Origin: CACIAM-69d sp001698445
GTDB lineage: Bacteria > Cyanobacteriota > Cyanobacteriia > CACIAM-69d
DNA: 64,000 bases
Assembly: GCF_043235035.1 (NCBI RefSeq)
Contig: NZ_JAZAQF010000049.1
Coordinates: 62,001-126,000, forward strand
Direction: 5' to 3'
Part shown: piece after piece, positions 33,833-41,936 of the stretch
Position numbering within the stretch: position 1 is the stretch's first letter
Layout of the letters: each line of letters begins with the position of its first letter
Translations under genes and position numbers: made by a program
Notes under the pieces: model-generated
The model's database searches: none
What the model was told of the DNA's origin: nothing
Seen by the model: the letters and a program-made list of their open reading frames with translations, nothing else

Positions 33833-35290
33833 TTAGGCGGGTGGTTCCCCCAGGCGCGATCGCACTTCATTTTTGGCAAAGTCGGCGGCCGGTGAGATTC
33901 GGATCCCTTTTCCGGAAATGTAAGCCACTTCCGGACAGGGCACATCGAGCTTGGACTCGGGAACCCGGGCCGTGCGGCTGGCAATGCGCACCTGATTGGT
34001 TGCCAGGTTCAGGGCCATGATGATGGCGCTTTCGTTGCCATTAATGCCCGCATGGGCCACGCCACACAGCCGCCCCCAAACGAGGATGTCACCCCCGGCC
34101 ACGATCGCGCTGCCGGGGTTGGCATCGCCGCGAATCACCACCGTGCCTGGATAACGAATTTCCACCCCCGATCGCAAGGTTTTGTCCAAATACAAACAAT
34201 CGGGCGCAAGGTCGAGGTCAGGATCGGCTGCGATCGGTTCCTGGGTGGGTTCGGGCGGTGTGAACTGAAGTGCATAGCCCATGCTGATCGCCAGGGCTGC
34301 GGTGGCGGGATGGTTGGTTTCCACCTGGGTCAGCCGCAATTGCACCTCCTGAAGGGCATCGGCGATCGCCTTCAGTTGCCTGGCTTCCAAGGTGCGATCG
34401 ATCGCTTGCAGCGTGACGGGCCCGTCGGGTGTCCAGCCCCGCTCCCCCCCATACAGCCGATGCATCAATTGTTGCCATAAATCGGTCCAGGCCAAGCCCC
34501 GATCGGGCTGTTCGGCCACAAAGTCCGGCGGCAACACCAGGCGCACCGGTTGGGTTTGATCGGCGCTTTCTTTGCTTTCTTGGCTGTCTTTGGTGCTGCT
34601 GGTTTTAATCTCGGAGGGTTTGACCTCGGAGGGCTTTTGGGCAGAAGGATTGATCTCGGCAGCCTGGATAGCTTCGACAGCCTCAGGAGTCGCCGCTGGC
34701 AATTCTGGCTGGGATTCGGCTGGGGATTCTGGCGGCGATTCCCGACTCGTTTCGGGTTCTGTCTCCGCAGACTCAGCAGATTTGGTAGATCCAGTAAATC
34801 CAGCAGATCCAGTCAATTCAGCCCAGCCCGGAATCCAAAGGCGCACTTGGGGCCCCCGTTCCCCGGTCAGATCCGCCACGGGGCGATCGGCTCCCGTCAG
34901 CAATTCTCGCGCCAGCTTGGCCGCTTCCGGCGACAGGGGCGGCAACTCGGCCACGGGAACTTCGCTGCCGGTTTCCGAGCTGGGTTCGGTGGGCGATTCA
35001 GCCGGGTCATGCCCAGTTGAAGGCTGTTCGGCCGGCTGCTGGGTGGTTGCGGAGGTGGAGGACAATTTGGCTCCCCGCAAGGGCATCGCCAAGGCCGACA
35101 CTAAATCATCGGGCAAGTCATCGCCGTGGGCCACCGGCCGATCGGGTAATTCCTCCGGCTCTGGCAAATCTTCTAAGGCTTCCAGGTTTTCTTCTGCAAG
35201 GGTTTCTAAACTTTCTAAATTCTCTAAACTTTCTAAATTCTCTAATTCTTCAGGATGTGGGTGCTCAGAAAATGCAGCAGCTTCAACCAT
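33833..35290 (-). CDS. minC: Septum site-determining protein MinC with long acidic N-terminal extension
   Basis: 485 residues from the ATG at 35290, about twice the usual length. The C-terminal 110 residues are a typical MinC beta-helix (TLRSGVEIRYPGTVVIRGDANPGSAIVAGGDILVWGRLCGVAHAG), which binds MinD and FtsZ. An N-terminal MinC-like domain is at about 245-330. Residues 1-240 are low complexity: Glu/Leu repeats (ELENLESLENLESLETLAEE) then Pro/Glu/Ser-rich sequence. No clear Shine-Dalgarno precedes the start; the frame stays open 54 codons further upstream. First gene of minCDE. MinC blocks FtsZ ring assembly away from mid-cell. Confidence 0.93.
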   Translation of the reverse strand: MVEAAAFSEHPHPEELENLESLENLESLETLAEENLEALEDLPEPEELPDRPVAHGDDLPDDLVSALAMPLRGAKLSSTSATTQQPAEQPSTGHDPAESPTEPSSETGSEVPVAELPPLSPEAAKLARELLTGADRPVADLTGERGPQVRLWIPGWAELTGSAGFTGSTKSAESAETEPETSRESPPESPAESQPELPAATPEAVEAIQAAEINPSAQKPSEVKPSEIKTSSTKDSQESKESADQTQPVRLVLPPDFVAEQPDRGLAWTDLWQQLMHRLYGGERGWTPDGPVTLQAIDRTLEARQLKAIADALQEVQLRLTQVETNHPATAALAISMGYALQFTPPEPTQEPIAADPDLDLAPDCLYLDKTLRSGVEIRYPGTVVIRGDANPGSAIVAGGDILVWGRLCGVAHAGINGNESAIIMALNLATNQVRIASRTARVPESKLDVPCPEVAYISGKGIRISPAADFAKNEVRSRLGEPPA

Positions 35291-35588
35291 GATCAGCAAA
35301 CCGGGCGATCGACCCGACAACGGATCTATGCAGTGTACCGGACGGCCGCCGGCTCCGTTGCTTGCGGCTCCAAAACGGCAAATTTCGAGCACGGGGTGGA
35401 CAATCCCAAATTCCAACTCAAATCGCAACTCAAATCGCAACCCAAATCCCAAGTCGGTGACCCCATAGACCTCTTGCGCGAATCAGCCGCGCGATCGCCC
35501 TCGGGATGATTCTGAACAGCACCGCATCCTAGTGATTTTTTGGAATCGGGTGATCTAGCATTGGTCGAAGTTCGATCGAGAGTAATTC
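35291..35588. other. Divergent promoter region minC / autolysin with 12-bp repeats
   Basis: AACTCAAATCGC occurs twice and AACCCAAATCCC once in tandem at about 35414-35449. No other structure or gene seen. Confidence 0.45.
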
Positions 35589-36920
35589 ATGGGGCGGGTT
35601 CTCCTTTCAGCGGGCCATGGGGGCTATGAAAACGGGGTTTTGGATCCTGGCATTATGGCGGCAGGAACCACCGAAGCCAGGGAAATGATTTGGCTGCGGG
35701 AAGCCACGGCCCAAACCCTGCAACGGCGGGGTATTGAAGTGCTGATGGTGCCCGATGACTTGAGCCTGCAACAGACGATCGCTTGGATCAATGCCCGAGG
35801 GCGTGCTGGGGATGTGGCCTTGGAAATTCACCTGGATGGTTCCAGCAACCCCGCCACCCGAGGCACGACGGTCTATTTCATTGCGAATAATCAGGTGCGC
35901 CAAACCCAGGCAGAAATTCTGTTGCGATCGACCCTGGCGCGGGCTCCCCAACTCCTTTCGCGGGGGGCATTGCCCGACACGGCCACGGGGTTGGGGAATC
36001 GGCTGTTTTGTCGTCAACTCACGGTTCCTTCGCTGTTGGTGGAAGTGGGTTTTTTAACCAACGAGACCGATCGCACGATTCTCAGAAATCAAGGCTGGGG
36101 CATTGCCACCGGCCTCAGCGATGGCCTGCAACAAATTTTGCTGGAATTCCCCGCCCAGCCCTACAGCAGCATTCAAATTGAGGTGAATAATCAGCGCTAT
36201 CCCGAGCGGGGGGTGCTGATCAATGGCAATTCCTACATCCCGATCGACCTGGCCGATCGCCTGGGCATCAAAGTGGCCACCAACCCGCAAATCGTCCGGG
36301 TGCGCTACCAAAACATCGTTTATTTCAAGGCGATCGACCTGCGGCAGTACAACATCTCCGTGGGCTGGAACAGCCAAACCCGCGCCGTCACCCTCCGCAC
36401 CAACCTCTTGGTTTCCAACACCTTGAAGGGGCAAATTATGGGACTGGGCAGCACCGTTGATTCCCAAATGCTGACCTTTCTGAGGGCCTTTAACCCCAAC
36501 GCGGGTAGCCAATTTCCCGATTTACCGCGTCTTTACCGCGAAGAGGCGATCGCCGAGGGGGTCAATTTTGATCTAGCCTTTGCTCAAATGTGTGTGGAAA
36601 CGGACTTTTTGCAATTTCCGGGCCCCACCAAATCCAGCCAAAACAACTTTGGGGGGCTGGGGGCCTTGGGGGGCAATCCCGAGGGGGCTTCCTTTGCCAG
36701 TGCGCGGCTGGGCGTGCGGGCCCACATCCAACACCTCAAGGCCTATGCCAGTACGGAACCCTTGGCGAATGCGGTGGTGGATCCTCGGTTTAGCTTTGTG
36801 CCGCGCGGCGTGGCTCCCACGGTGGCGCTGCTGAGTGGGCGTTGGGAGGCGGATATGAACTATGGCGATAAGATTTTGTCCCGCACGCGCCAGCTCTACG
36901 AGGTTTCTGGGCTGCTGTAG
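35589..36920 (+). CDS. Bifunctional autolysin: N-acetylmuramoyl-L-alanine amidase plus glucosaminidase
   Basis: 443 residues. Amidase_3 domain at about 1-185: LSAGHGGYENG (Zn His), REMIWLREA (Glu), VALEIHLDGS (Zn His), SLLVEVGFLTN (catalytic Glu). Middle 190-280 resembles a copper-amine-oxidase N-terminal / stalk-type wall-binding domain (INGNSYIPIDLADRLGIKV). The C-terminal 290-443 fits a GH73-like glucosaminidase (LYREEAIAEGVNFDLAFAQMCVETDFLQFPG). It would cut both the peptide side chain and the glycan of peptidoglycan. There is no signal peptide or membrane anchor, so how it reaches the wall is unclear. GAGAG lies before the ATG. Divergent from minC. Confidence 0.88.
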   Translation: MGRVLLSAGHGGYENGVLDPGIMAAGTTEAREMIWLREATAQTLQRRGIEVLMVPDDLSLQQTIAWINARGRAGDVALEIHLDGSSNPATRGTTVYFIANNQVRQTQAEILLRSTLARAPQLLSRGALPDTATGLGNRLFCRQLTVPSLLVEVGFLTNETDRTILRNQGWGIATGLSDGLQQILLEFPAQPYSSIQIEVNNQRYPERGVLINGNSYIPIDLADRLGIKVATNPQIVRVRYQNIVYFKAIDLRQYNISVGWNSQTRAVTLRTNLLVSNTLKGQIMGLGSTVDSQMLTFLRAFNPNAGSQFPDLPRLYREEAIAEGVNFDLAFAQMCVETDFLQFPGPTKSSQNNFGGLGALGGNPEGASFASARLGVRAHIQHLKAYASTEPLANAVVDPRFSFVPRGVAPTVALLSGRWEADMNYGDKILSRTRQLYEVSGLL

Positions 36921-37004
36921 GGGTGATCGGGGCCACAATCCCGATGGCTGCGAGCGCTGATGGTGGTAGCTCGGGCTGGTTGCTCGGGCTGGTAGCTCAG
37001 GGTT

Positions 37005-37682
37005 CTAGGGGGCGATCGCGTCGGGATCCAAACCCAGTTCCCGCAACCAGGCCGCCAGTCGATCGGCCCGCTCCCGTTCCCGATCGGCCCGTTGCCGCTC
37101 TTCCAGCAAGGTGGAAAAGGGCCGGCCATCGGGCCCAAACAGGGTGAGAGTTTCTTCATCCAGTTGGCAGCGAATGCCCAGCCGAGGACTGACCCAGTTT
37201 TGGGGATTCTCAACGGGTTCCAGATCGCCCCTGTCTCCCCGCGTCAAAATGTTCAATTCATTGCGATCGGGGTCATAGATGTAATATTCCTCAACGCCAT
37301 AGCGGTTATAGAACATCTGCTTTTTCAGCATTTCCCCAAAGCGATTGCCCGGCGACCAAATTTCAAACACCACTTGAGGGGCGATGTTGTGTTCGCGCCA
37401 CTGCATATAGGAACCCCGATCGCCCTTGGGAACCCCAAAGACAACCATCACATCGGGTGCTTGGCGAATGGTGTTGCTACCTTCCACGGGATACCAAAGC
37501 AAATCACCGGCCACAAACACCTGCGGATCGTCACTGAAAATGGTGGCGAGGTTGCTTTGAATGGTTTGGATCCAGTGAAATTGCTGAGTGTTGTCTGCCA
37601 TCGGCTGGCCGTCACAGTCGGGATATTCGATCAGCTTGGGCTGGACTTTTCCCGGCTCACTGGGGGGAGTTTGAGCAACCAT
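37005..37682 (-). CDS. Uma2 family (DUF820) protein
   Basis: 225 residues. Pattern: DNTQQFHWIQTIQSNLATIF, QAPDVMVVFG (catalytic Asp), APQVVFEIWSPGNRFGEMLKKQMFYNRYGVEEYYIYDPDRNEL with E-x-W-S-P and K. C-terminal charged helix (EERQRADRERERADRLAAWL), common in this family. Distinct from the pair at 15.2-16.4 kb. Function unknown; PD-(D/E)XK nuclease fold. Confidence 0.88.
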   Translation of the reverse strand: MVAQTPPSEPGKVQPKLIEYPDCDGQPMADNTQQFHWIQTIQSNLATIFSDDPQVFVAGDLLWYPVEGSNTIRQAPDVMVVFGVPKGDRGSYMQWREHNIAPQVVFEIWSPGNRFGEMLKKQMFYNRYGVEEYYIYDPDRNELNILTRGDRGDLEPVENPQNWVSPRLGIRCQLDEETLTLFGPDGRPFSTLLEERQRADRERERADRLAAWLRELGLDPDAIAP

Positions 37683-37936
37683 CGGTTTTTCCTCAAGATT
37701 GCGATTGGTCTCATTATGCCAATGGCCGATCGGCTGGTTTGGACTGGGGGTATTGAAGGGGCGGAGTTAACTGGTTCAACCTGATCAATTTCTAGATAAA
37801 GCTTTTTCAGCGTCCTTTCGGGGCGATCGCGCGTAAAAGGCCCCAAGTCCCTAAAATGAATAGGCATTTTGCAACCTTGGCATTCTGCACCCATCTTTTT
37901 CTGTAACCATTACCTCGTCATCACCGCCCCACCGCC

Positions 37937-39550
37937 ATGAGTTTCTGGGCAGATAAAATCGCCGCCGACGCACAGGGTCCACAGATCGTTAACGATTCCA
38001 AAACGCCATCGGGGCGTGTTCACGTTGGCTCCTTGCGGGGAGTCGTGATTCACGACACGATCTATCGCGCTCTGAAACAGGCCGGCAAGCCCGTGAAATT
38101 CATCTACGGCGTGGATGATTACGACGCGCTGGACACCGTGCCGCGCTATTTGGATCGGGAAAAGTTTGAGCGCTATTTGGGCTGGCCCCTCTGCAATGTG
38201 CCCTCGCCCGATGACACCGCGCCGGGCGATCGCGCCAGTGATTACGCCAAGTATTTCATGGGCGAATTTCTGGATGTGTTTGAGTATTTGGGGGTGCGGC
38301 CCGAGATTTATTACCTGCGGGACTTGTATCGATCGGGCAAGTTGAATCCCGCGATCGATCGCTTCTTAAAAAACGCCCATTTGGTGCGCGAAGCCTATAA
38401 GGAAGTCAGCAAGGCCGATCGCCCCAGCAACTGGTATCCCTTCCAGGTGATTTGCGAACATTGTGGCAAAATCGCCACCACCCAAGTCACCGACTATCAA
38501 GACGGCAAGGTATTCTACACCTGCGATCCCAACGCCACGGACTACACCCAAGGTTGTGGCCATTCCGGTTGGGTTTCGCCCTTCGATGGCAACGGCAAAC
38601 TGCCCTGGAAAGTAGAATGGGTGGCCAAGTGGGAATTGTTGGGCGTGACGATCGAGCTAGCTGGTAAAGACCACTCCCAAAAGGGTGGCTCCCGCGACGT
38701 GGCTAATGTCATTTCTCGAAAGGTTTTGGGTCAGCAACCGCCCTTCCACTCGCCCTACGAATTCATTTTGGTCAATGGCACGAAAATGAGTTCTTCCAAG
38801 GGAATCGGCTCCAGCGCTCGTGAAATTGCTGATCTGTTGCCACCGCAGTTGTTGCGCTTTTTGATGTTGCGCACACCGCCCCGCACGGCCATCAATTTTG
38901 CGCCCAACTACGAAAGTATTACGCGCGTGTTCCGGGATTACGACAATTTGATCGACAAATATCGCCGGGAAACGATCGCCAATGGTGGCCAACCGCCGGA
39001 ACTGAATGAAGACTGGATGGCACTGTTTTATGCCCAGTTGAATGGGGAAATTCAGCCCTACCAACCCTTTGAATTGAGCACGGCAATTTCTCTGTTGCAA
39101 GTGCCCCATTTGGATGTGGAAAAGGAAGTGGCGGCGCGATCGGCTGAACCTTTGAGTGATTACGATTGGCAAATTGCTCGCGAACGGATTTCGGCTGCTC
39201 AAAAGTGGCTGAATGACTACGCCGACGAAGAAGAAAAGTTGGTGCTTTATCTGGATACGATTCCGGAGCGGGCGAATCAACTTTCGCCGGAACAAGTCGG
39301 CTACGTGGAAGCTTTGCTGAAGACATTGGCAACGGTGGAAAGCTGGGACGGCGAATCCTTACAAACGGCGCTGTTTGCCACAACGCGGGAGCTGGATTTG
39401 AAAATGCCGGTGGCCTTTTCGGCGATTTATCTGGCGTTTTTGAACAAGGAACGGGGGCCGAAGGCGGGGCCGCTGCTGTCCTATTTGGATCGGCAACTGG
39501 TGCTCGATCGCCTGCAAGCGGTGTTGGATCTGAATCGCGCGGCGGTTTAA
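37937..39550 (+). CDS. lysS: Class I lysyl-tRNA synthetase (archaeal type)
   Basis: 537 residues. Charges tRNA-Lys. Class I signatures are clear: TPSGRVHVGSLRG (HIGH motif, here HVGS, about residue 24) and TKMSSSKGIGSS (KMSKS, about residue 285). A Cys/His cluster CEHCGK ... YTCDP ... GCGHSG (about 174-207) fits the zinc insertion of this family. Most bacteria use the unrelated class II LysS; class I enzymes are typical of Archaea, spirochaetes and some alpha-proteobacteria. The symbol lysS is used for both types (this type is also called lysK). ATG at 37937. Hairpin at 39592 follows. Confidence 0.93.
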   Translation: MSFWADKIAADAQGPQIVNDSKTPSGRVHVGSLRGVVIHDTIYRALKQAGKPVKFIYGVDDYDALDTVPRYLDREKFERYLGWPLCNVPSPDDTAPGDRASDYAKYFMGEFLDVFEYLGVRPEIYYLRDLYRSGKLNPAIDRFLKNAHLVREAYKEVSKADRPSNWYPFQVICEHCGKIATTQVTDYQDGKVFYTCDPNATDYTQGCGHSGWVSPFDGNGKLPWKVEWVAKWELLGVTIELAGKDHSQKGGSRDVANVISRKVLGQQPPFHSPYEFILVNGTKMSSSKGIGSSAREIADLLPPQLLRFLMLRTPPRTAINFAPNYESITRVFRDYDNLIDKYRRETIANGGQPPELNEDWMALFYAQLNGEIQPYQPFELSTAISLLQVPHLDVEKEVAARSAEPLSDYDWQIARERISAAQKWLNDYADEEEKLVLYLDTIPERANQLSPEQVGYVEALLKTLATVESWDGESLQTALFATTRELDLKMPVAFSAIYLAFLNKERGPKAGPLLSYLDRQLVLDRLQAVLDLNRAAV

Positions 39551-39591
39551 GGAACCATTGGAGCGCTGATCCGGGCTGTGATCCTGGGGGG

Positions 39592-39611
39592 CAAGGGGCT
39601 TAAGCCGCTTG
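39592..39611 (+). terminator. Hairpin of the dispersed family after lysS
   Basis: CAAGGGGCTTAAGCCGCTTG, one mismatch in the stem, followed by TCTAC; only a weak tail. Sits 27 bases before the next ATG, so it may act as an attenuator between the two genes. Confidence 0.5.
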
Positions 39612-39637
39612 TCTACTTACCTTTGGGGCGAGTGGAG

Positions 39638-40738
39638 ATGGGCAAATCGAAGAAACGATCGGCTAAACCAGCGGCAACGGAGGCGATCGCAACGGGGCCG
39701 TCGCGTCTGTTGCTGAAGCTGGCCGATCGCCTGTTTGGGGAAGCGGCCGATCGCGCGGCCTTTGTCCACAGCCTCGGCCAAGCCCAGCGGTTTGCGCCCT
39801 GTTTGTTGTGGTTGGCCGATCGCCCCGATCCGTTTCCCTTCGCGGCCCTGCCTCCTTTAGCGATGCAGCCGGACTGGGTTGATCGGCTCGATTTGACCGC
39901 CGACCAACCGGCTAACCGGCGACCCGGCAAGCATCCCCTGCATGAGGCGGGGGCATTCTATTGTTTGGATTTTTCCTCGGTGTTTGCGGCTTCGGCCCTG
40001 CTGGCGATTCCCGATCGGGTCGATCGACTGGTGGATCTGTGCGCCGCGCCAGGGGGCAAAAGTGTCTTTGCTTGGCGGGCGCTGCAACCGTCGCTGTTGG
40101 TGGCCAATGAGGCGATCGGCAAACGGATCGGCATGTTGGTCAGCAACCTGAAGCGCTGCGGCCTCAGCCCGGCGATCGCCACCTGTGCCGACCCGGAAAC
40201 CTTGGCCCAGACGATTCCCGGCTGGGCGGATTTGGTGATTGTGGATGCGCCCTGCTCGGGCCAATCCCTGCTGGCGAAGGGGGAGAAAAATCCCGGTTGT
40301 TTCCATCCCCTGACGATCGGGAAAAATGCCAACCGCCAAAAACGAATTTTGGCCAACGCGGCGGCCCTGGTGGCTCCCGGTGGTTGGCTGGCCTACATGA
40401 CCTGCACCTACGCGATCGAGGAAAACGAAGGGGCCACCCAATGGCTGCTCGATCGCTTTCCCCATCTGGAGCCACAACCCGTTCTGGCCCTGGAGCCTTG
40501 GCGATCGATCCACGCAGCCTTTCCCTGCTATCGAATGTTTCCCCAGGAAGGCTTGGGGGCCGGTTCCTTTGTGGTGTTGCTGCGGGATGGGCGAAATGGG
40601 CCAGCCAATCCAGAGCCGGCCAATCCAGAGCCAGTCAATCCAGGGCCGGCTAATCCAGGGCGATCAAGCTTATTCGGTGACCACGAAGCCTTGCAGTCCC
40701 TAATTCGTTGGCGATCAGACCGATCTAAGCCGATCTAA
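39638..40738 (+). CDS. RsmB/NOP2-type RNA (cytosine-5) methyltransferase
   Basis: 366 residues from the ATG at 39638. SAM-dependent m5C RNA methylase: YCLDFSSVFAASALLAI, VDLCAAPGGKSVFAWRAL (SAM motif I), VIVDAPCSGQS (motif IV Cys) and TCTYAIEENE (motif VI catalytic Cys). Closest in layout to RsmF/YebU or NSUN-type enzymes lacking an N-terminal NusB domain; rRNA or tRNA target not known. Near the C-terminus a repeat PANPEPANPEPVNPGPANPG is encoded by 15-base DNA repeats at about 40600-40660. Confidence 0.88.
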   Translation: MGKSKKRSAKPAATEAIATGPSRLLLKLADRLFGEAADRAAFVHSLGQAQRFAPCLLWLADRPDPFPFAALPPLAMQPDWVDRLDLTADQPANRRPGKHPLHEAGAFYCLDFSSVFAASALLAIPDRVDRLVDLCAAPGGKSVFAWRALQPSLLVANEAIGKRIGMLVSNLKRCGLSPAIATCADPETLAQTIPGWADLVIVDAPCSGQSLLAKGEKNPGCFHPLTIGKNANRQKRILANAAALVAPGGWLAYMTCTYAIEENEGATQWLLDRFPHLEPQPVLALEPWRSIHAAFPCYRMFPQEGLGAGSFVVLLRDGRNGPANPEPANPEPVNPGPANPGRSSLFGDHEALQSLIRWRSDRSKPI

Positions 40739-40828
40739 GCCGATCCAATTAGCAGCAGGGCAATCAGCAACGCATAATGGAGGGCGTTTCGGGCCCAAGC
40801 CTTTTTGCTGTTTCACTGTCGGCGTTCC

Positions 40829-41578
40829 ATGCTCGATCGCATTCTTCCGTTGTCTGTTCAGTGGTTTCGCCCGATCGGGCCGATCCTGCTCAGTTTGGGT
40901 CTGGGTAGCCTCTCGATCGGCTGCACCAACCAAGTCACCACCTCCCAGCCCGCCGCCCAACCGGGAAGCATCACACTGCCGGACATGGCTCCGGAGGCCC
41001 TGTTGCCCAGTCCTTCCGCCACCCCCAACACGATCGCCGGATTACTGAAAACCTGGCCGCGCTACCAATCGCCCCAGGCCGGCTTTTCCGTGGCTTTTCC
41101 CGCCAAGCCCCAGGAAGAAACCAGCCGCGTCCCCACCGAAGTGGGCCCGGCGGAAGTGATTATGCTCCGCTACCAAGACCGACCAGCCAAGCGGTTTTAT
41201 CTGTTTGCTCACAATCGCTTTCCGGTTCCGGCGGGCACGGGGGTGGATGTGGCCAAGGCTCTGGATGCCAGTCGCGACAGCATCGCCAAGGGCATTTCCG
41301 CCAAGGTGGTTTCCGAAAAGCCCTTGCAACAAAGTGGTTTTCAGGGGCGCGATCTGGAATTGTCGCGATCGGGCGGTTTTGCGGCCCGGGTGCGAATTTT
41401 CTATGCCAACGGAATTTGGTATCGGGCTATTGTGGCGGCCGAAGACGGCAAACTCAAGGTTCCCCAGGTGCAGGCTTTTTTTGACTCAATTCAACTGATG
41501 TCGCCTACAGAGCCACGTAAACCTAATGCAGCGCCTGCCCCAAGCAACCCCAGCCCCACCGGCACACCGCGACCCTAA
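40829..41578 (+). CDS. Putative lipoprotein, unknown function
   Basis: 249 residues from the ATG at 40829. N-terminal signal with lipobox: PILLSLGLGSLSIGC (Cys about residue 34). Pro/Ala/Thr-rich tether, then a compact domain about 80-225 (YQSPQAGFSVAFPAKPQEE ... GFQGRDLELSRSGGFAARVRIFYANGIWYRAIVAA ... FFDSIQL). That pattern (a PsbP-like or DUF1795-like fold beginning with xGFSVxFP and ending FFDSIxL) is common in bacterial lipoproteins. Pro-rich tail. Monocistronic. Confidence 0.75.
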   Translation: MLDRILPLSVQWFRPIGPILLSLGLGSLSIGCTNQVTTSQPAAQPGSITLPDMAPEALLPSPSATPNTIAGLLKTWPRYQSPQAGFSVAFPAKPQEETSRVPTEVGPAEVIMLRYQDRPAKRFYLFAHNRFPVPAGTGVDVAKALDASRDSIAKGISAKVVSEKPLQQSGFQGRDLELSRSGGFAARVRIFYANGIWYRAIVAAEDGKLKVPQVQAFFDSIQLMSPTEPRKPNAAPAPSNPSPTGTPRP

Positions 41579-41936
41579 GGGGGTGACGATCGAGCACCAA
41601 TGCCACAAGTACCAATGCCACAATAGGGATATCAACAGAGATATTGACAGGAGACGTATCGATAGACGTATCGATCGCGGCCGCAAGCCAACGTCAGCAA
41701 ACGAATCAGCAAACGAATCCGATCCCATTGGTCTAGACGATGCAAACCTGCGCTGGGATGGGTGCATTCAAGGAATCAGCAAAGAATCTGAAACTCCTGG
41801 CCTACGATTGTCTTGCTTGTGGCATCTCAGGGAATGATGAATAAGAGCCTTGGTCTTTAGGCGCTTGTAAGCGTCTGTTCCAGGTGTTTTCCGCAAGTTT
41901 TCTGCAAATTTCGCGCCCCCTTTCGATCGGTTGTTT
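41579..41936. other. 360-bp intergenic region with scattered short duplications
   Basis: Small direct repeats: ACCAATGCCACAA (41595; also at 53823 as ACCCAATGCCACAA), AGACGTATCGAT twice (41650), CAGCAAACGAAT twice (41696). No hairpin terminator or gene recognised. Confidence 0.45.
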
